From positions 14,454,703-14,518,702 of the forward strand of contig NC_133224.1 of assembly GCF_040436345.1 (NCBI RefSeq): a stretch of 64,000 nucleotides of DNA, given 5' to 3'. Origin of the DNA: Pagrus major (Eukaryota; Chordata; Actinopteri; Spariformes; Sparidae). Within the stretch, counting starts at the first letter, position 1; each line of letters starts with the position of its first letter. Of this stretch, positions 1-12,100 are shown one piece after another. The notes below the pieces were generated by a model. It was not told where the DNA came from and ran no database searches. It worked only from the letters and a program-made list of their open reading frames with translations. Both the position numbers and the translations under genes were made by a program.

Positions 1-264
1 GTACCCCTGTCCTAAACCAAAGGTACTGCTTGTATAGATTAGACTCACTTTACAGTCAACCTACCTGTTTACTGTGACTGTCTTTACATGTGGAGCAAAG
101 GTTTTTAAACTGCTTCCTTAACATAAAGAGGAAGAGCCTGTGTAACGTAATGTGTGAGCTGGATTAATAATGTAGTGATAAGGAGGTGCAGGAGGATATT
201 GTAGTGCTGTAAAGTTGCTTTGTGTAATGTAATTTACAATTTCAGTTCAATTATCCAATCATTT

Positions 265-470
265 TAAAGGAAAGGTTCACCCAAAAATTAAAAGTCATCA
301 TTTACTCAACCACATCCTGATGGAAGGTCAGGGTAAGTTTCGTAGTTCACAAAACATTTCTGGAGCTTCACAGCGACACAGTGTTACAGCATTCTCCTAA
401 ACAGCTGAAGTAGCTGGAGACTTGTTTTAACATAAAAACAACCCAAAAAACATCACAAATTGATTTGAAA
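265..470 (+). repeat. Interspersed teleost repeat, copy A
   Basis: Matches the copy at 34471-34640 over shared words such as cacaaaacatttctgg, agcttcacagc, acagcattct and gagacttgtttta. The following block to about 560 (tgatttgaaaagacgttatttacacc) also fits this family as I remember it from fish genomes. Probably a non-autonomous DNA element; the class is not certain. Confidence 0.7.
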
Positions 471-1464
471 AGACGTTATTTACACCGTCGAGCTTGTGCA
501 CCCACTTCGGACCGGGTGCTCTCCAGCGCTTTTAGCTTAGCAGCTACAGTGAAGATTTCATCTTTAAAGAGGATGTAAATAATGTTTTTACAAATGAATT
601 TGGGATTTAAAAATTTGTAGTGGACTGAGACTGCCCAAATCAAAAATAAATAAAGAAATTGCTCAGTAAATAAGTAAATCTGCCATTATATAAACAGAAA
701 ATAATACAAAGAATAAATGTAGGCATTAATTATGAAGGTATTCATTTTCAAATTATTTATGTATGTATATATTACCTTGCAAAATGCAAAGGGAAAAGAA
801 TGCTGAAATAAACACAGGAACAAATAGGCATGTGAACACATTTTAAAATAGATACATTAATAATTAAATTATTTCATTAAATGGGGATATAAATGAATAG
901 TGAAATTAATACAAAGGTAATTAATACAGAAGCAAATGAAAAGAAATGTATATTATTGTCAGATTTTATACATTAATTAATGTCTACATTTATTTTTAAT
1001 ATCATTATCATTATTTAATGGCATATAAGTTATTTATTGGTCCACTTATTTTTGTTTTGGCAGTTTCAGTCATCCATACATTGTCCACTTGATAAGCCAC
1101 AGTTAACTGTCCTGTGGTCTGGTGTCGTGTTCTTTCATTTTGAACTGTAGAGGATGTTAAATATCTCAGCAACTCCGGACCATGTATATGAAAACACAGG
1201 TATGCTGTTACCTTCTAGATATCAGTGATGATCATTTACTTTTTGTGGTGAGATTAATAGCTGTCCTGAGTAATGAACTGAATGGCCCAGTGGTAGATGG
1301 CATCCGGTGGTGTTGATTCCCGGTGCTTTGGAAACCTTGTGCTATTGACAGTAGAGAGAAAATGATGAGCTGAAGTCAGGGAGCATCTTAAAAGTGCATG
1401 CAAAATGGCCGAGACAACTTTTTATATTTACTTCAGTAATATCCTCATGTTAGACACTTCAGAC

Positions 1465-1536
1465 CATGAAAAATCAGGCAATATGTAATCATGAAAAATC
1501 AGGCAATATGTAATCATGAAAAATCAGGCAATATGT
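1465..1536 (+). repeat. 25-bp tandem repeat, about 2.9 copies
   Basis: The unit catgaaaaatcaggcaatat plus gtaat is repeated at 1465, 1490 and 1515 with no mismatch until the third copy is cut short after 1536. The near-perfect identity suggests a recent duplication. It lies about 80 bases upstream of the splice acceptor of the last eml3 exon. Confidence 0.95.
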
Positions 1537-1618
1537 CCCACTGATGTATTCTGTCTTCTCCCTCCCTACTGAGGATGGTACAATGTGGTGATTAATGTGG
1601 CCTTTCTTTTCTCTCCAG

Positions 1619-1831
1619 GCACCGAGCCACAAGTACGACGGCCACGGCAGCCACGTCACCAACGTCTGCTTCACCCACAGCGACTCCCACCTCCTCTCAA
1701 TGGGCGGGAAGGACACCTGCATCCTTCAGTGGAGGGTGATGGGAGGTGGGGTGGGTGACAGCAGGGAGAGACTGGCCTCTGTCTCGGCCTCTTCCACCTC
1801 CACCAGTTCTCCAGAACCAGCCACCAGCTAG
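1619..1831 (+). CDS. eml3: EMAP-like protein, last coding exon (partial gene)
   Basis: The last 70 codons of an echinoderm microtubule-associated-protein-like (EML) gene, then TAG. The exon begins in phase 0 at an alanine codon after ctctccag. It encodes the end of the C-terminal WD40 propeller: APSHKYDGHGSHVTNV, then a GGKDTCILQWRV strand in which the GKD..I.QWRV pattern is the usual EML ending. A Ser/Thr-rich tail of about 30 residues follows. EML proteins bind microtubules through their HELP/WD40 region. The choice of EML3 over EML1, 2 or 4 rests mainly on the next gene being mta2, as in human 11q12.3. All upstream exons lie outside the window. Confidence 0.85.
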   Translation, partial: APSHKYDGHGSHVTNVCFTHSDSHLLSMGGKDTCILQWRVMGGGVGDSRERLASVSASSTSTSSPEPATS

Positions 1832-2540
1832 GCAGGACACAGTTATGAGCAGTGAACTGTTTACACACAGCCAGAGAGGCGTGTTAGTCAGTGGACAGCA
1901 GCCACAGTTAACGGCTCAGCCGGGCCTCTGCGGTGCCACTGCTGCCTCAGTTTCATACAGAACATGTAGAGGAATCCTCTCCAGTAGGATTGTCCATATT
2001 ACATTTACACTTACACACCTCCATAGTCATGTTAATCCTTGTGAAACTGGACAGTGTGACCTTAAAACAGAATCTTTGTTCTGTTGGATATGTGCAGAGG
2101 AACATCAGAAGTGGTCATGAATGTTTGCTGGTACAGAACATGACTCGACTTCTGTGGTGACTTTGGTTTCAGTGAACATTCCTGTGTTTAAGTCCATCTT
2201 GTTTATTAAACTTACCAAAGTGCTGCACCGTGGCGTTTACCACCAGGCTTATAAAGATGTTTTCGTAAAGTTTTTACATATTTTTAATATTTTAAGCAGT
2301 GTTTTGTTGACATCTCAGCTAATATTGAAGCTGTTTTTGTGCTTGCATTAGACAGACTGTGACAAAGCTGTTCCAATGAAATCAACTCTCAGCATTTCTG
2401 GCTAATTAATTTCTCTAACAATAGATCAATACACTTGAAATGATTACTTTAGTACAGTTTTGTATATTTAAGAGAACAGTGGGAATACTGTGATGTATCT
2501 GTCAAGCTCCCAATAAATAACTGAAGACTGGAAAGTGTAT
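1832..2540 (+). other. eml3: eml3 3' UTR and poly(A) signal
   Basis: Non-coding sequence after the TAG. A canonical AATAAA at 2512-2517, within caataaataa, is the best poly(A) signal, followed by T/GT-rich sequence at 2535-2550 (gtattgtgtgtg). This gives a 3' UTR of roughly 0.7 kb. Short open frames here show no family resemblance. Confidence 0.65.
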
Positions 2541-2790
2541 TGTGTGTGAAGTGTCACTAGTGGGCAGTGCTGCTCCTCGGATAGTGTGCTGTGCTGCGTG
2601 TTGAGGAGATGCATGGTCCCATACTGCATGTCCCAGAACAGAACATCCTACATTGAACCCTGAAAGTCCAGCTGGATCTTGGTCTTCCAGTTCAGTTAAT
2701 GAAACTTGTGGATGAATATTTTCTCATGACAGAAGACAGCAGGTAAGTAAGTCAGTGGTTTCAAACTTCAGGGTCAGGACGCCCTCAACA

Positions 2791-2990
2791 GTGGTGGAAG
2801 AAGTATTCAGATCCTTTTACTAAAGTTAAGTGACATTGCTTCAAAATAAAAATACTAAAAAAAAGAAAGAAAAACATTTCTGAAATGTATAAAAGTATTA
2901 TAAATAGAAATATTTGGAAAGTAGAAGTCAAATAACTATGCCAGTGGCAACTTTTATATATATTATAATGTATCATTACTGAAGCAGTAA
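2791..2990 (+). repeat. Fragment of a high-copy fish repeat (cagtggtggaagaagtattc end)
   Basis: Begins cagtggtggaagaagtattc agatcc, the familiar terminus of a very abundant teleost DNA repeat whose body is rich in 'aaagta' words. Only the first 60-200 bases can be followed before the sequence decays. A longer relative is at 36655-37175. Assignment is from memory of the family. Confidence 0.55.
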
Positions 2991-3048
2991 CATGAAAGCA
3001 TCATTGTATTGCTAGAGCTGTTTGATATACCAGTTGAACATGATGATG

Positions 3049-3594
3049 AACACTGATCAGGCATAACATTATGACCACCTGCCTAATATTGTGAAGGTTC
3101 CCCTTGTGCAGCCAAAACAGCTCTGACCTGTCAAGACATGGACTTAAGACCTCTGAGGGTGTCCTGTGGTATCTGGCACCAGGGCGTTTTATAGTGGATC
3201 CTCTGGGTCCTGTATGTTGGGGGGTGGGGCCTCCATGGATCAGACCTGCTCCAGCACGTCTTACAGATGCTCGATCAGATTGGGATCTGGGGAATTTGGA
3301 GGCCCGGTCAACACGTTGGGCCCTTTATTGTGTTCCTCGAGCTGTTCCTGAGCAGTGTTTGCAGTGTGTCAGGGCACTTTGTTCTGCTGGGGGCCCACTG
3401 CCATCGGGTAGTGTTGTTGTGATGAGGGGGTGTACTTGGTCCACAACAGTGTTTGGATGGGTGGTGCGTGTCAAGTGGCATTCATATGAATGCCAGCACC
3501 CAAGGTTTCCCAGCAGAACATCGCATTGTGATGAGATGATCAATGTTATTCACATCACCTGTCAGTGGTTTTAATGTTGTGGCTGATCGGTGTA
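3049..3594 (+). mobile_element. Non-autonomous Tc1/mariner-type element (internally deleted)
   Basis: The left end reads cactgatcaggcataacatt with atgaccacctg behind it. The right end, reverse-complemented, reads caccgatcagccacaacatt, giving imperfect terminal inverted repeats of about 30 bp. The body matches from memory the 5' part of a common fish Tc1-like element (ggtatctggcaccag, gcctccatggatc, gatctggggaatttggaggc, cccaaggtttcccagcagaa). The transposase-coding half is missing: the sequence jumps from the cccagcagaacat block to the right terminus. It cannot move by itself. Open frames inside it are not genes. Confidence 0.85.
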
Positions 3595-4524
3595 GACTGG
3601 GCTGGATCTTGGCACAGGCATTCTCTGCACATGCCTTGAGCCTCCTTGCCACTAGGGGACCCAGACAAAGGGTCAAAGAAAATCAACTGGCTACATGTTT
3701 CACATATGTTTTTAAAAATATAGAAATATAAAAAAGAAAAGTGATCTAAAACTTTATCTCAATGTTTATGTATTTATTTATTCATTATTATGGTGAAAAC
3801 ATACAAAACATAAGTGCCAGTGTGCAGGAACAAGTATTTCAGTGATTTCATCTCATGGAAAGTCAGGGGAAGCATCTGTCAGTGTAAGTTTTGTATTCAA
3901 ATATCTAAATCTGAGAAATTAAAGCAAGATATTGGAATCAAATGTAAAATATAGACCTATGTTTTTTCTATAAATACATGAAAATTGTGTATGAATACTG
4001 AAATATATAAGTATATATATCAATAGATAAGCTAAAATATACATATACCTAACTAAATTGATGAGCATAATAATAATGATGTGGCAGTTGAGTCATTGTG
4101 TTTGTTACCAAATATTAATGTGCATGTAGGGGGTCCCTGAAATGCAGTCTTACCTACTGTGATCGTTCCATTTAATCCAGCCCTGTATATAGAAATGCAC
4201 TAGAGTTTATTATCTGATCAAATATTTTGTTCAGTTCAGTAAAAAGTACAATATTTTCCCTCATTTCCCTTTCATACTCAGTGTGAGGGGTGACAGCTGA
4301 GTAACAGGTTAGGAAAGGAAAAAAAAATAAAACATGTATTTTTTGTTTTGATTGTTTAATTTGCTTTTGTTCTTCGGAGAAAAAAAGATTAAGAATAATG
4401 AATATTTTCATGGTGAGTCAAAATGAAGATACGAGTTATCATTATGACTTTAAGTCACATTATGAGTGAGCAATTCACATTGTAATTTAGTAGGTCAGTT
4501 TTTGGTATGTTCTCAGTCAAATTG

Positions 4525-4805
4525 TGCAATATTAAAGCTGCTTACAAGGAGCTTTCATTTTTTGTTGATTCTGGCAGCCCCTGTGGACAATAGATGACGA
4601 TGATGAAACAAAGTAAACTACTCTTTCCTCAGGCTATGAGACTCCTCAATTCATCCTCGGCACTCATCATAAAATAGTTTTTGACTTATTAATAAGTCAG
4701 AATCCATCTGGTCTTCTCACTGATGATCTTGTTTGCTTATATAGGTGACGTAGAGGCCTCTATTAAATTGAGACAGTTTCAACCAGATAAAAGTTCCTTG
4801 TAATA
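4525..4805 (+). repeat. Interspersed repeat, copy 1 (pairs with 57110-57570)
   Basis: Shares the blocks 'ttgttgattctggc' and 'gcccctgtggacaa', then the ordered words 'agactcctcaattcatcctc', 'agtcagaatcc' and 'gatgatctt', with the copy near 57.1-57.5 kb. No terminal repeat or coding remnant was seen, so the class is unknown. Confidence 0.6.
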
Positions 4806-5690
4806 CCTAAAGTACCAATAATAGGACACTAAAATGATGAGACAACAAATCATAATGTTTAAAGTGAAATGGAGTAATTACACAAACAAATAGACAATGA
4901 AAAAAACTCTTAACAGGCAAGTCCACACAACAAAACGCTATACTGACAGGGCTCCTATATAATACTAATACCCACAGGCAATTCTGATCATCCATTTTTA
5001 AACTTGTTTTACTGTAGAAAAATATTAATACTCAGAATCTTGATTTTATTTAATTAAACATTAAGAGATACTAAGTCATAATATTGAGATAGTCCAAATG
5101 AAAGTTATGAGATGGGGTCATTTATTTCTCTTTTACTCTTTTGACCGACTCAAACTTTCAGAACTGTAACTTGATGTAATTACTACCACACCGTGACCCA
5201 TCCTTCTATTACTTCTAATTAAAAACACATGACTGTGTGCTGTTGACTGAGTAGATGACCTCATAATGTAAATTTAAAATGTCATTATTTTGACTGGTGT
5301 GTGGATCACATGTGAAACCTCTGTTACTGCACCTATTACCTCCTGTTACATAACACTTTCCTTGGCGCTCTTAGGATTTTATTTTGAAGGAGGCATGTTT
5401 TCCTCTCCAGTGTGTGTGTGCGCGCGCGCGTGTACACTTCCAATTTCCTGCTTTGTCTCGACCTGGCAGTAACTTGACTTTCCTTACTGTGTATGTGTGT
5501 GTGATGGTGGAGACAGTCTATACGTTAACTTCACATCCTCTCTTGTCAGTTTATTAAATAACCTTTTGGTTTCCAAAAAGCGCGCGAGAATCACCTGTGG
5601 ACCACTCTAACATGTATCAAGTTATACACATGCATACGTGTGCGTGCGTGTTTGTACTCCATATAACTGCATTACAAACATGTTGTTTAT

Positions 5691-6178
5691 TTAACCAGGC
5701 CTAGTGACAAAGTTAATTGTAAGACACCGGAGATTGCCGACGATCTCCGAAGATGACGATGTGCGCACGAACGAAGGGGGCCAGTGAGTGTGTGTTTTCT
5801 GTGTGCGAGTGTGTGTGTTGAACTGAGCGGAGGTGAAGAAGAGGAGGATGAAGCTGGGAGCGGAGGATGGGAGGAAGAGTGGAGTAAGAGACAGGCTAGC
5901 TGTGTGTGAATGAGTGAGTGAGAGAGGAAGAGGAGAGGAAGGTCGTCTGAGGGACCGAAAACAAAGACTTGGATTTTTTGGGGATAACCTCCGGAACATT
6001 ACTAACGGAAACTTTCAACTTTTTACCCGCCACAGCTCGGCTCACAGTGCCCGGAGCCGGCTTTGTTTCACGGCGGGGGTGTCTACGATAAATCAAGGAA
6101 TAAAACAGATCCCCATCGACCTTTTTCTACCCAAGTGGGGAATACCCCGGGACTGATTTTGCTAAAGGTTACGAGAGA
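5691..6178 (+). promoter_or_regulatory. mta2: Probable mta2 promoter / 5' UTR
   Basis: The 490 bases before the mta2 ATG are GC- and purine-rich (repeated gagga and gaggaag words at 5830-5950) with many CpGs, the usual look of a TATA-less CpG-island promoter and 5' UTR. The ATG at 6179 has A at -3 and G at +4. No TATA box is obvious. The transcription start cannot be placed from sequence alone. Confidence 0.5.
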
Positions 6179-9100
6179 ATGGCGGCCAACATGTACCGAG
6201 TGGGAGGTAAAGAATGTTTTACATTTTTAAGACACCCCCCACAACGTGATTGTTCGTTTCGACAGCAAGGTGGCTAGCTAGCCGCTAGCTGTCTGTTCGG
6301 TTAGCCGCTAACTAATGCTAGCTCTTTCCTAGCGTCCGTACGTGCGTCCACTCTTGCATGGAAGAACGTCAAATCTATTTCAACAACCAACAATGTCTGT
6401 GACTTAGCCAATGGGCAAACGTAAATAACTCTAACATTTTGACTTAGTTCTTACTCAGATGTTATTGGCCGGAAACGCTCCTGCATTCGGCATGAATATC
6501 ACACACCAAGCAGTGGTAATTTATTGAAAATGTCAACTTTTGCAATAGATCGGCGTCATATGCCGACTAGTTTTCTCCACCAAAATACGTTTACGTGAAG
6601 TTACCCCATGGCGGCTGCCAAGCAGAGTGAGCCGGTTCCTAAAGTTGGTATTTAATTTAAAATAAATGCAACCCGGTGGATGCTAGAGTTGTGGCGAATT
6701 GTAGTTGCAGCTGCAAGTAAGCGAGTCAACTGTAATGTGTAGCTACATTACATGTACATATGGTAACGTCCTGGAAGTGAACACAATGCTAGTTAGCAAT
6801 AGCTGCTAGCTGTTGGGAGGTCAGCCTCCAACCTATTCTAACGACGTCTGCGGCTGCTTGCTAAAGCTGGTGGGCTAGCTTTGTCGCTGTGGGGGTTAAT
6901 TTCATTACCGCCTCCGCCATATCACTATGCCACTGTTAGCGTTAGCCGCGCTAGCTAACTTTAATTGCTAAGTTTTGTTAGCTCAGTGGCACGAACTGTG
7001 ATGTGGTTTATGTGTTAGCCGGTGCAACTGCTTCTCAAAATACAGGCAGACAAGTGGCTAGTTTACGGAGAGTAACTGCAGCACTTATACCGTTTAACGT
7101 AACCATTCGTTTAGACGAAACACCGGCAAGAGAAACGCACAGCTTGGCGTTCATTTGAGGAAAAAGCCGAACTAAGTTATGTTAGCCAACACCAACTTGC
7201 TGCCAATGTAAGAATTTCAGTGTCGATGAGACTTCACATTTTCATCATGTGCCGCTACTTTTGCACTGGATGGAAACCGAAACATCTCATCAAAGTTGAA
7301 TTAGGGTGGATCATTTGCAGTAACTTTTACGGCACACTATGAAATATGAAGTGGTTTTAAGATACTGAAAAAATGTTGCAGGCTGCCTTGTTAACATTTT
7401 ACCTAACTCATTTGCTAACACCGGCTTTCCAAACGACACCATCATTGTGGAGAGAAAGGAAACGCCGGCAGAGGCGGCTAGACTCAGCTGTGCTGCCTCC
7501 CTCCACCGTTTCCCCCCAGTTTCACTGATGCTGCTCTATGGACAAGTGTGCCTGTACTTCACGGTGGATGTGATCTATCGCCTTGTCTTTTCGGTTGTTT
7601 TCGACTTGGGTCTGTTGTCTCTAAGGATGAATAACGATGTTAGAACTTTGTGTACCTTCTTTGAATCTGGCAGAGATGGCTGAATTGACAGTAAGACAGT
7701 GTGACAGGCTTACTGCTGTGTAAGGTCATATAAGAGTCTGTAGGATATTTAGGTCATGCTGTTTAAACACTACTCTGCATAGCATTCTGTATAATTCTGT
7801 GCTCTGGTCCAATGTTAAACTGGCATACTGCAGTGTAGACGTGTCTGTTATTATTGTGCACTGTTTGCCATCATCATGTTTCAGCTTTAACACTGGTGAG
7901 TGTGATGCCATGATGAGTCTGGAAGTCTCATCCACAGCAGATAGCAGGTGTTAGTGACAAACTGGTAGATTGGGTTTATTTGCGATTCTATGAAGTGTTA
8001 GATGTTGATTATTAATAGTGTTGCTATAGCACAGTGTTTTTCCAATCCTTCACTCAAGGTGTAGTGTATGGATAATGTATGGCTGGTTGCGATGGTAAAA
8101 AGAAATGCAGAAAATCATCTCTGTGACTTTTGTCGTGTTAGCCTTCAAACACCGTTCTGAAGTGTTCGTGTATTTGTGTATACATTGACCTCTCATGTGT
8201 AGTTCTCTATTCCTGTAATTTCCTCTCCTCTGTGTTAGTTTCTCTTTCTGTAAAGTAACTCTATATCCTGTCAGCATATTTGCATTCGCTTATGTAACAC
8301 ATTGAATGAGTCTGTTGCTGCCACAGCAGGTATTAGGAGTAAGCAAAGTGGCCCTAAAATAATATCACAATATTTCAGGCAGTTCCTGCAATAATGACTT
8401 CTTGACGATATGACAAAATATTAAAAAATGTTTATGGTTTGGCACTCGCAATAGCTATTGAGCTCTCTTCACGTGGGTGCTTCTGCTAGAGGTGGAGAAA
8501 TAAGATTGTTGTATTGCCCCCTTTTCTTACAGTCTCCTTGCACTTCATACATATACCATGATTCTTTGGCCATCTTATCTTTGTAACTAAACCAGCCAAT
8601 AGCAACATCATCATGTAGGGCTGTAACTAACGGTTATAATCATTGTCCTTTAATTTGTTGATTATTTTGTTGATAAATCGATTAGTTAGTTAATAAGTTA
8701 GAAAATTGTGAACATTTTGAGCAGTGTATCCCTAAGATCAAGAGGAAATGTCTTGCTTTGTCCACAAGCCAAAGACATTCAGTTTACTGTCATAGAGCAT
8801 GTAAGAAACCAAACAATATCTACATTTAAGACGCTGGAATCAGAGAATTTGAACCTTTTCTCCAAAAATTGCTCAAACGGATTAGTTGATTATAAAAATA
8901 GTTGGAGATTACTGTGATAGCAAAAAATCTACAAATCAAAAGCAAGAAAATGCCTGTTATGGTTCCTGTATCGAAACGTGTAGAGAAAGACTGACTGTGT
9001 TCAGATGATTTTTTCTAGATGAAGTCCAGTGACTTTCTCCATTGGTGACAAAAAAGTAGCCAATATGTGTTTGTTTCCTCTGTTTGTAAAATGTGACATG

Positions 9101-12100
9101 TTTAGCGTCAATAAAATGTTTCTTCCTTCATAAATTGAGTGTAAATGGTGAAATCAGTGGAAACAGTGTGTTCAAAGAGCTGCTAAATGTTGGCAGGTAA
9201 GACTTTAGCACTTTAGACACAGAAGCAGACAGGCTGGTACAGCCATGCTGCCACAAACTGACCCTTTTAAAAGGAAACAAACAATTTAATATAACGTATC
9301 TAATGCTGAATTTACAAGAAGGCACAAATGATTTAGTATGGGTCGTAGCCGTTTTGCAAAGTTTGTAGTTTTTTCTTACTCCACATCTCTTAAAGATGCA
9401 GAGTTTTTTTCAGAGGGCGGCTGGTGATATTGCACATCTGCTGTTTTGCTGGTCGGTAAGAGAGCCCAAACGTGTAATTTGCATGGCAGTGAACTACATG
9501 GAAATTAGACAGGGTTTTATATGTACAAAAATCCATTCTGCCTGTTGTTGTGGCTCCTTCTTCTTCTTGTTTCACAAAGGACGTCAGTTGAGAGGCTGGA
9601 CCTTCAGTGGCCCGGGACACGTGCGTACACACTGCTAAAAGAATGTGGTGATAGGCGGTGATCAGATCTCAAGCCCTGTTCACACTTAGTATCAACATCT
9701 GTCTGAGTTTTCTGATCACAAGTGGGCAGCTCTTGGTACAGGTGTGAATATTACCTAGACAGAGACAGATCACTCAGACCAAATTCAGGTGGTCTAGGAC
9801 ACATGTGACCACATTCTTTGAGCAGTGTGTACGCGCATGTGTCCGGGGCCACACTGAAGGACTGACTTCTCAACTGACTTCCTCTGTGTAACAAAAAGAA
9901 GAAGAAGAATTTAAATTTAGCGAATTTTAAATCCTTTCGTGCCTTCTCGTAAATTTAGCATTAAATACAAAACATGAAGTTGTTTGTTTCCTTGTAAAAA
10001 AGAGTCAGTTTGTGGCAGCATGGCTGTACCAGCCTGTCTGCTTCCGTGTCTAAAGTGCTAAAGTGTTACCTGCCAACATTTAGCAGCTGTTTGAACACAC
10101 TGTTTACACTGATTTCAACATTTATACTAAATTTCTGAAATAAGACATTTTATTGACGTTAAACATGTCCAATTTTTTTGTTGAGATAGGAGAAACTTTA
10201 TAAACTTTGTGAAATGCTCTCTACATCAAATCTTTAACTATTTGGGACTTCTTGTTAATTCGGTAAATGTTGTACATAAAGATATTTCTTTATTTGGGTA
10301 AAAAACATCATGTCCCAGTGATGAACATGTTTATGACTGACTTGGAGCCCTCCACTTGTTATCGGCTCTCTCAGGACGGATGTTAATACTACCATGTCTT
10401 AATTCCCTCATACCTGTACTTGGAGCAGTCTAATTGTGATCAGAGATGCATGTTTAATTGCAAGATGTAAACACTAGGGCCATAGTTATTGCACAGCGGC
10501 TCAGCTGAACTTCCTGAAATGTGAAATTTGTATCCAGCAAGCATATATTATATATTGAGACTTGCGTGTGTTGTTTTGATTCGTCCCTGTTTTCAGCTGT
10601 ATTATGGTTTGGTTTAGGCAATATTGCTGTTCTTTACACACAATAAACAATGTGTGTGCATGAGTCATGTAAAGATGGACAGATGTTCCTCATACTATAA
10701 AGGACTCTGGAGGAACTTTACACAAGATCTGTTGTTGAGAGGCTGCATAAAGTTGCTGGGTCTCTCAGACAAAGTTGTTCTTTGCCAGCTTGCTGGATCA
10801 TGTGTGCAGTGGAATTTCTACAGTAGGAATGCAGTGTGGTGTGGCAAATAAATGGTTACAGTGTAAATGCTAAGTATAGCTCATATAATATTGCAGTTAA
10901 GATTATATGAGCATATGATTATGTAATTTACTATGCAATATGTAATTGATTTTTAAGTAGCCCACACAGTAACAAGGTTAAGTCGTTTAGTTGTATAATG
11001 CAGAAACAATGAAGAAACGGATGTATTTTGTAGGTATCTCAGTGTGCCCCAGGACTGTTGTCTCTCACTGCATTGGTTTGCCCTCTTATTAACATGCAAC
11101 AAAAAAGGAGATATTAAAATAAATCGCACCTATGTGTATGTTTTATTTAAAGAAGGAATAATAAAACCTCTTACCGGGCCAATTTTAGCAGCTCTAGTGC
11201 ATCCCCAGTATTTTGTAATGAAGGCATCACCAGCAGTGTTGTTAACCTGTTCACATTTATGAAGCAAGTGTCCATGGATTTTGCGCTCAATAAGATTTTC
11301 TGTTGTTGCAACTGGCTTGTGCAGGCAGTTCCATATGAGTGAGCGCCTATATTACCAGTCCCCTAGAAGCACACAGTGTTCAGCCCGCATGTAAGATCAT
11401 TATCTTCCCCAGAGATTAGTCAAAGGGCTTCCTCCTCTTCATTCACCCTCAAGCACCCAGCACACTGCGCCACTCCAGCCGCATACGTCCACAACAAACA
11501 AACACAGCAGCGGCTCCACGGCAGATTTTTTGTTCTGCCTACTGATATTTACATGTATACATTAACATAAACCCTTTTCACAGGCGACATGATTATCTGC
11601 TGTCTGTGTGTCTGGTAGATGGTTTGAACCGTCTGAAGTCCAGTGTTTTTTTTTTTCCTGGATCATTGATCCATTAGCCCCTCTCTCATTGATACACTGA
11701 GCTGGCCTTAGTGCTGGTGGAAGTGGAGGATCGTTCTTTAATTTGTCCCACTGGGCGAAAAGAAGAGATAGAAGGCTGAAATAAAAAATAATTCCCTCCT
11801 TCCACCATCACTTTGTCTTTAGACCTAGAATTAGTCTTGTCAGGCGGGCACATGAGAGTGCAGATCCCCTTTTTGTGCTTCAGCCAGTGTTATGTAATGT
11901 GGGGCTGTTGTGTTCCTTTACTGTGAACAAGGAGGTGATGCTTCCGTGGTCGGACTCCCCATCAGTGTGCTAAGTAGAGCAAGAAATCCTCTCCCTGTCT
12001 GAATCCTTCCTTCTCAGTCTCTGCTTGTGGTGATGCATCAGAAACCCACTGATATCCTCCTGAGGCTCCGTGTCCCTGCTTGTGGGAGGACCAGATGGAG

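Larger units (their letters stand above)
1..1618 (+). other. eml3: Intron upstream of the last eml3 exon
   Basis: No coding exon could be recognised here, so I read it as intron of the EML gene whose last exon starts at 1619. It ends in a usual pyrimidine tract and AG (ctctccag). It holds an interspersed repeat at about 265-470 and a 25-bp tandem repeat at 1465-1536. The stretch 560-1060 is AT-rich and otherwise featureless. An exon too divergent or short to spot by eye cannot be excluded. Confidence 0.6.
2541..5690. other. Intergenic spacer eml3 to mta2
   Basis: No gene was recognised. It holds a repeat end at 2791, a Tc1-type non-autonomous element at 3049-3594 and an interspersed repeat at 4525-4805. 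The rest is AT-rich. From about 5400 the sequence turns CpG-richer (alternating cgcgcgcg at 5421-5428 and a cgcgcg block near 5580), leading into the mta2 promoter region. Confidence 0.6.

Noticed and set aside
3104-3574. 156-codon plus-strand open frame between eml3 and mta2.
   Set aside because: It lies wholly inside the Tc1-type element, on the strand that does not encode transposase.
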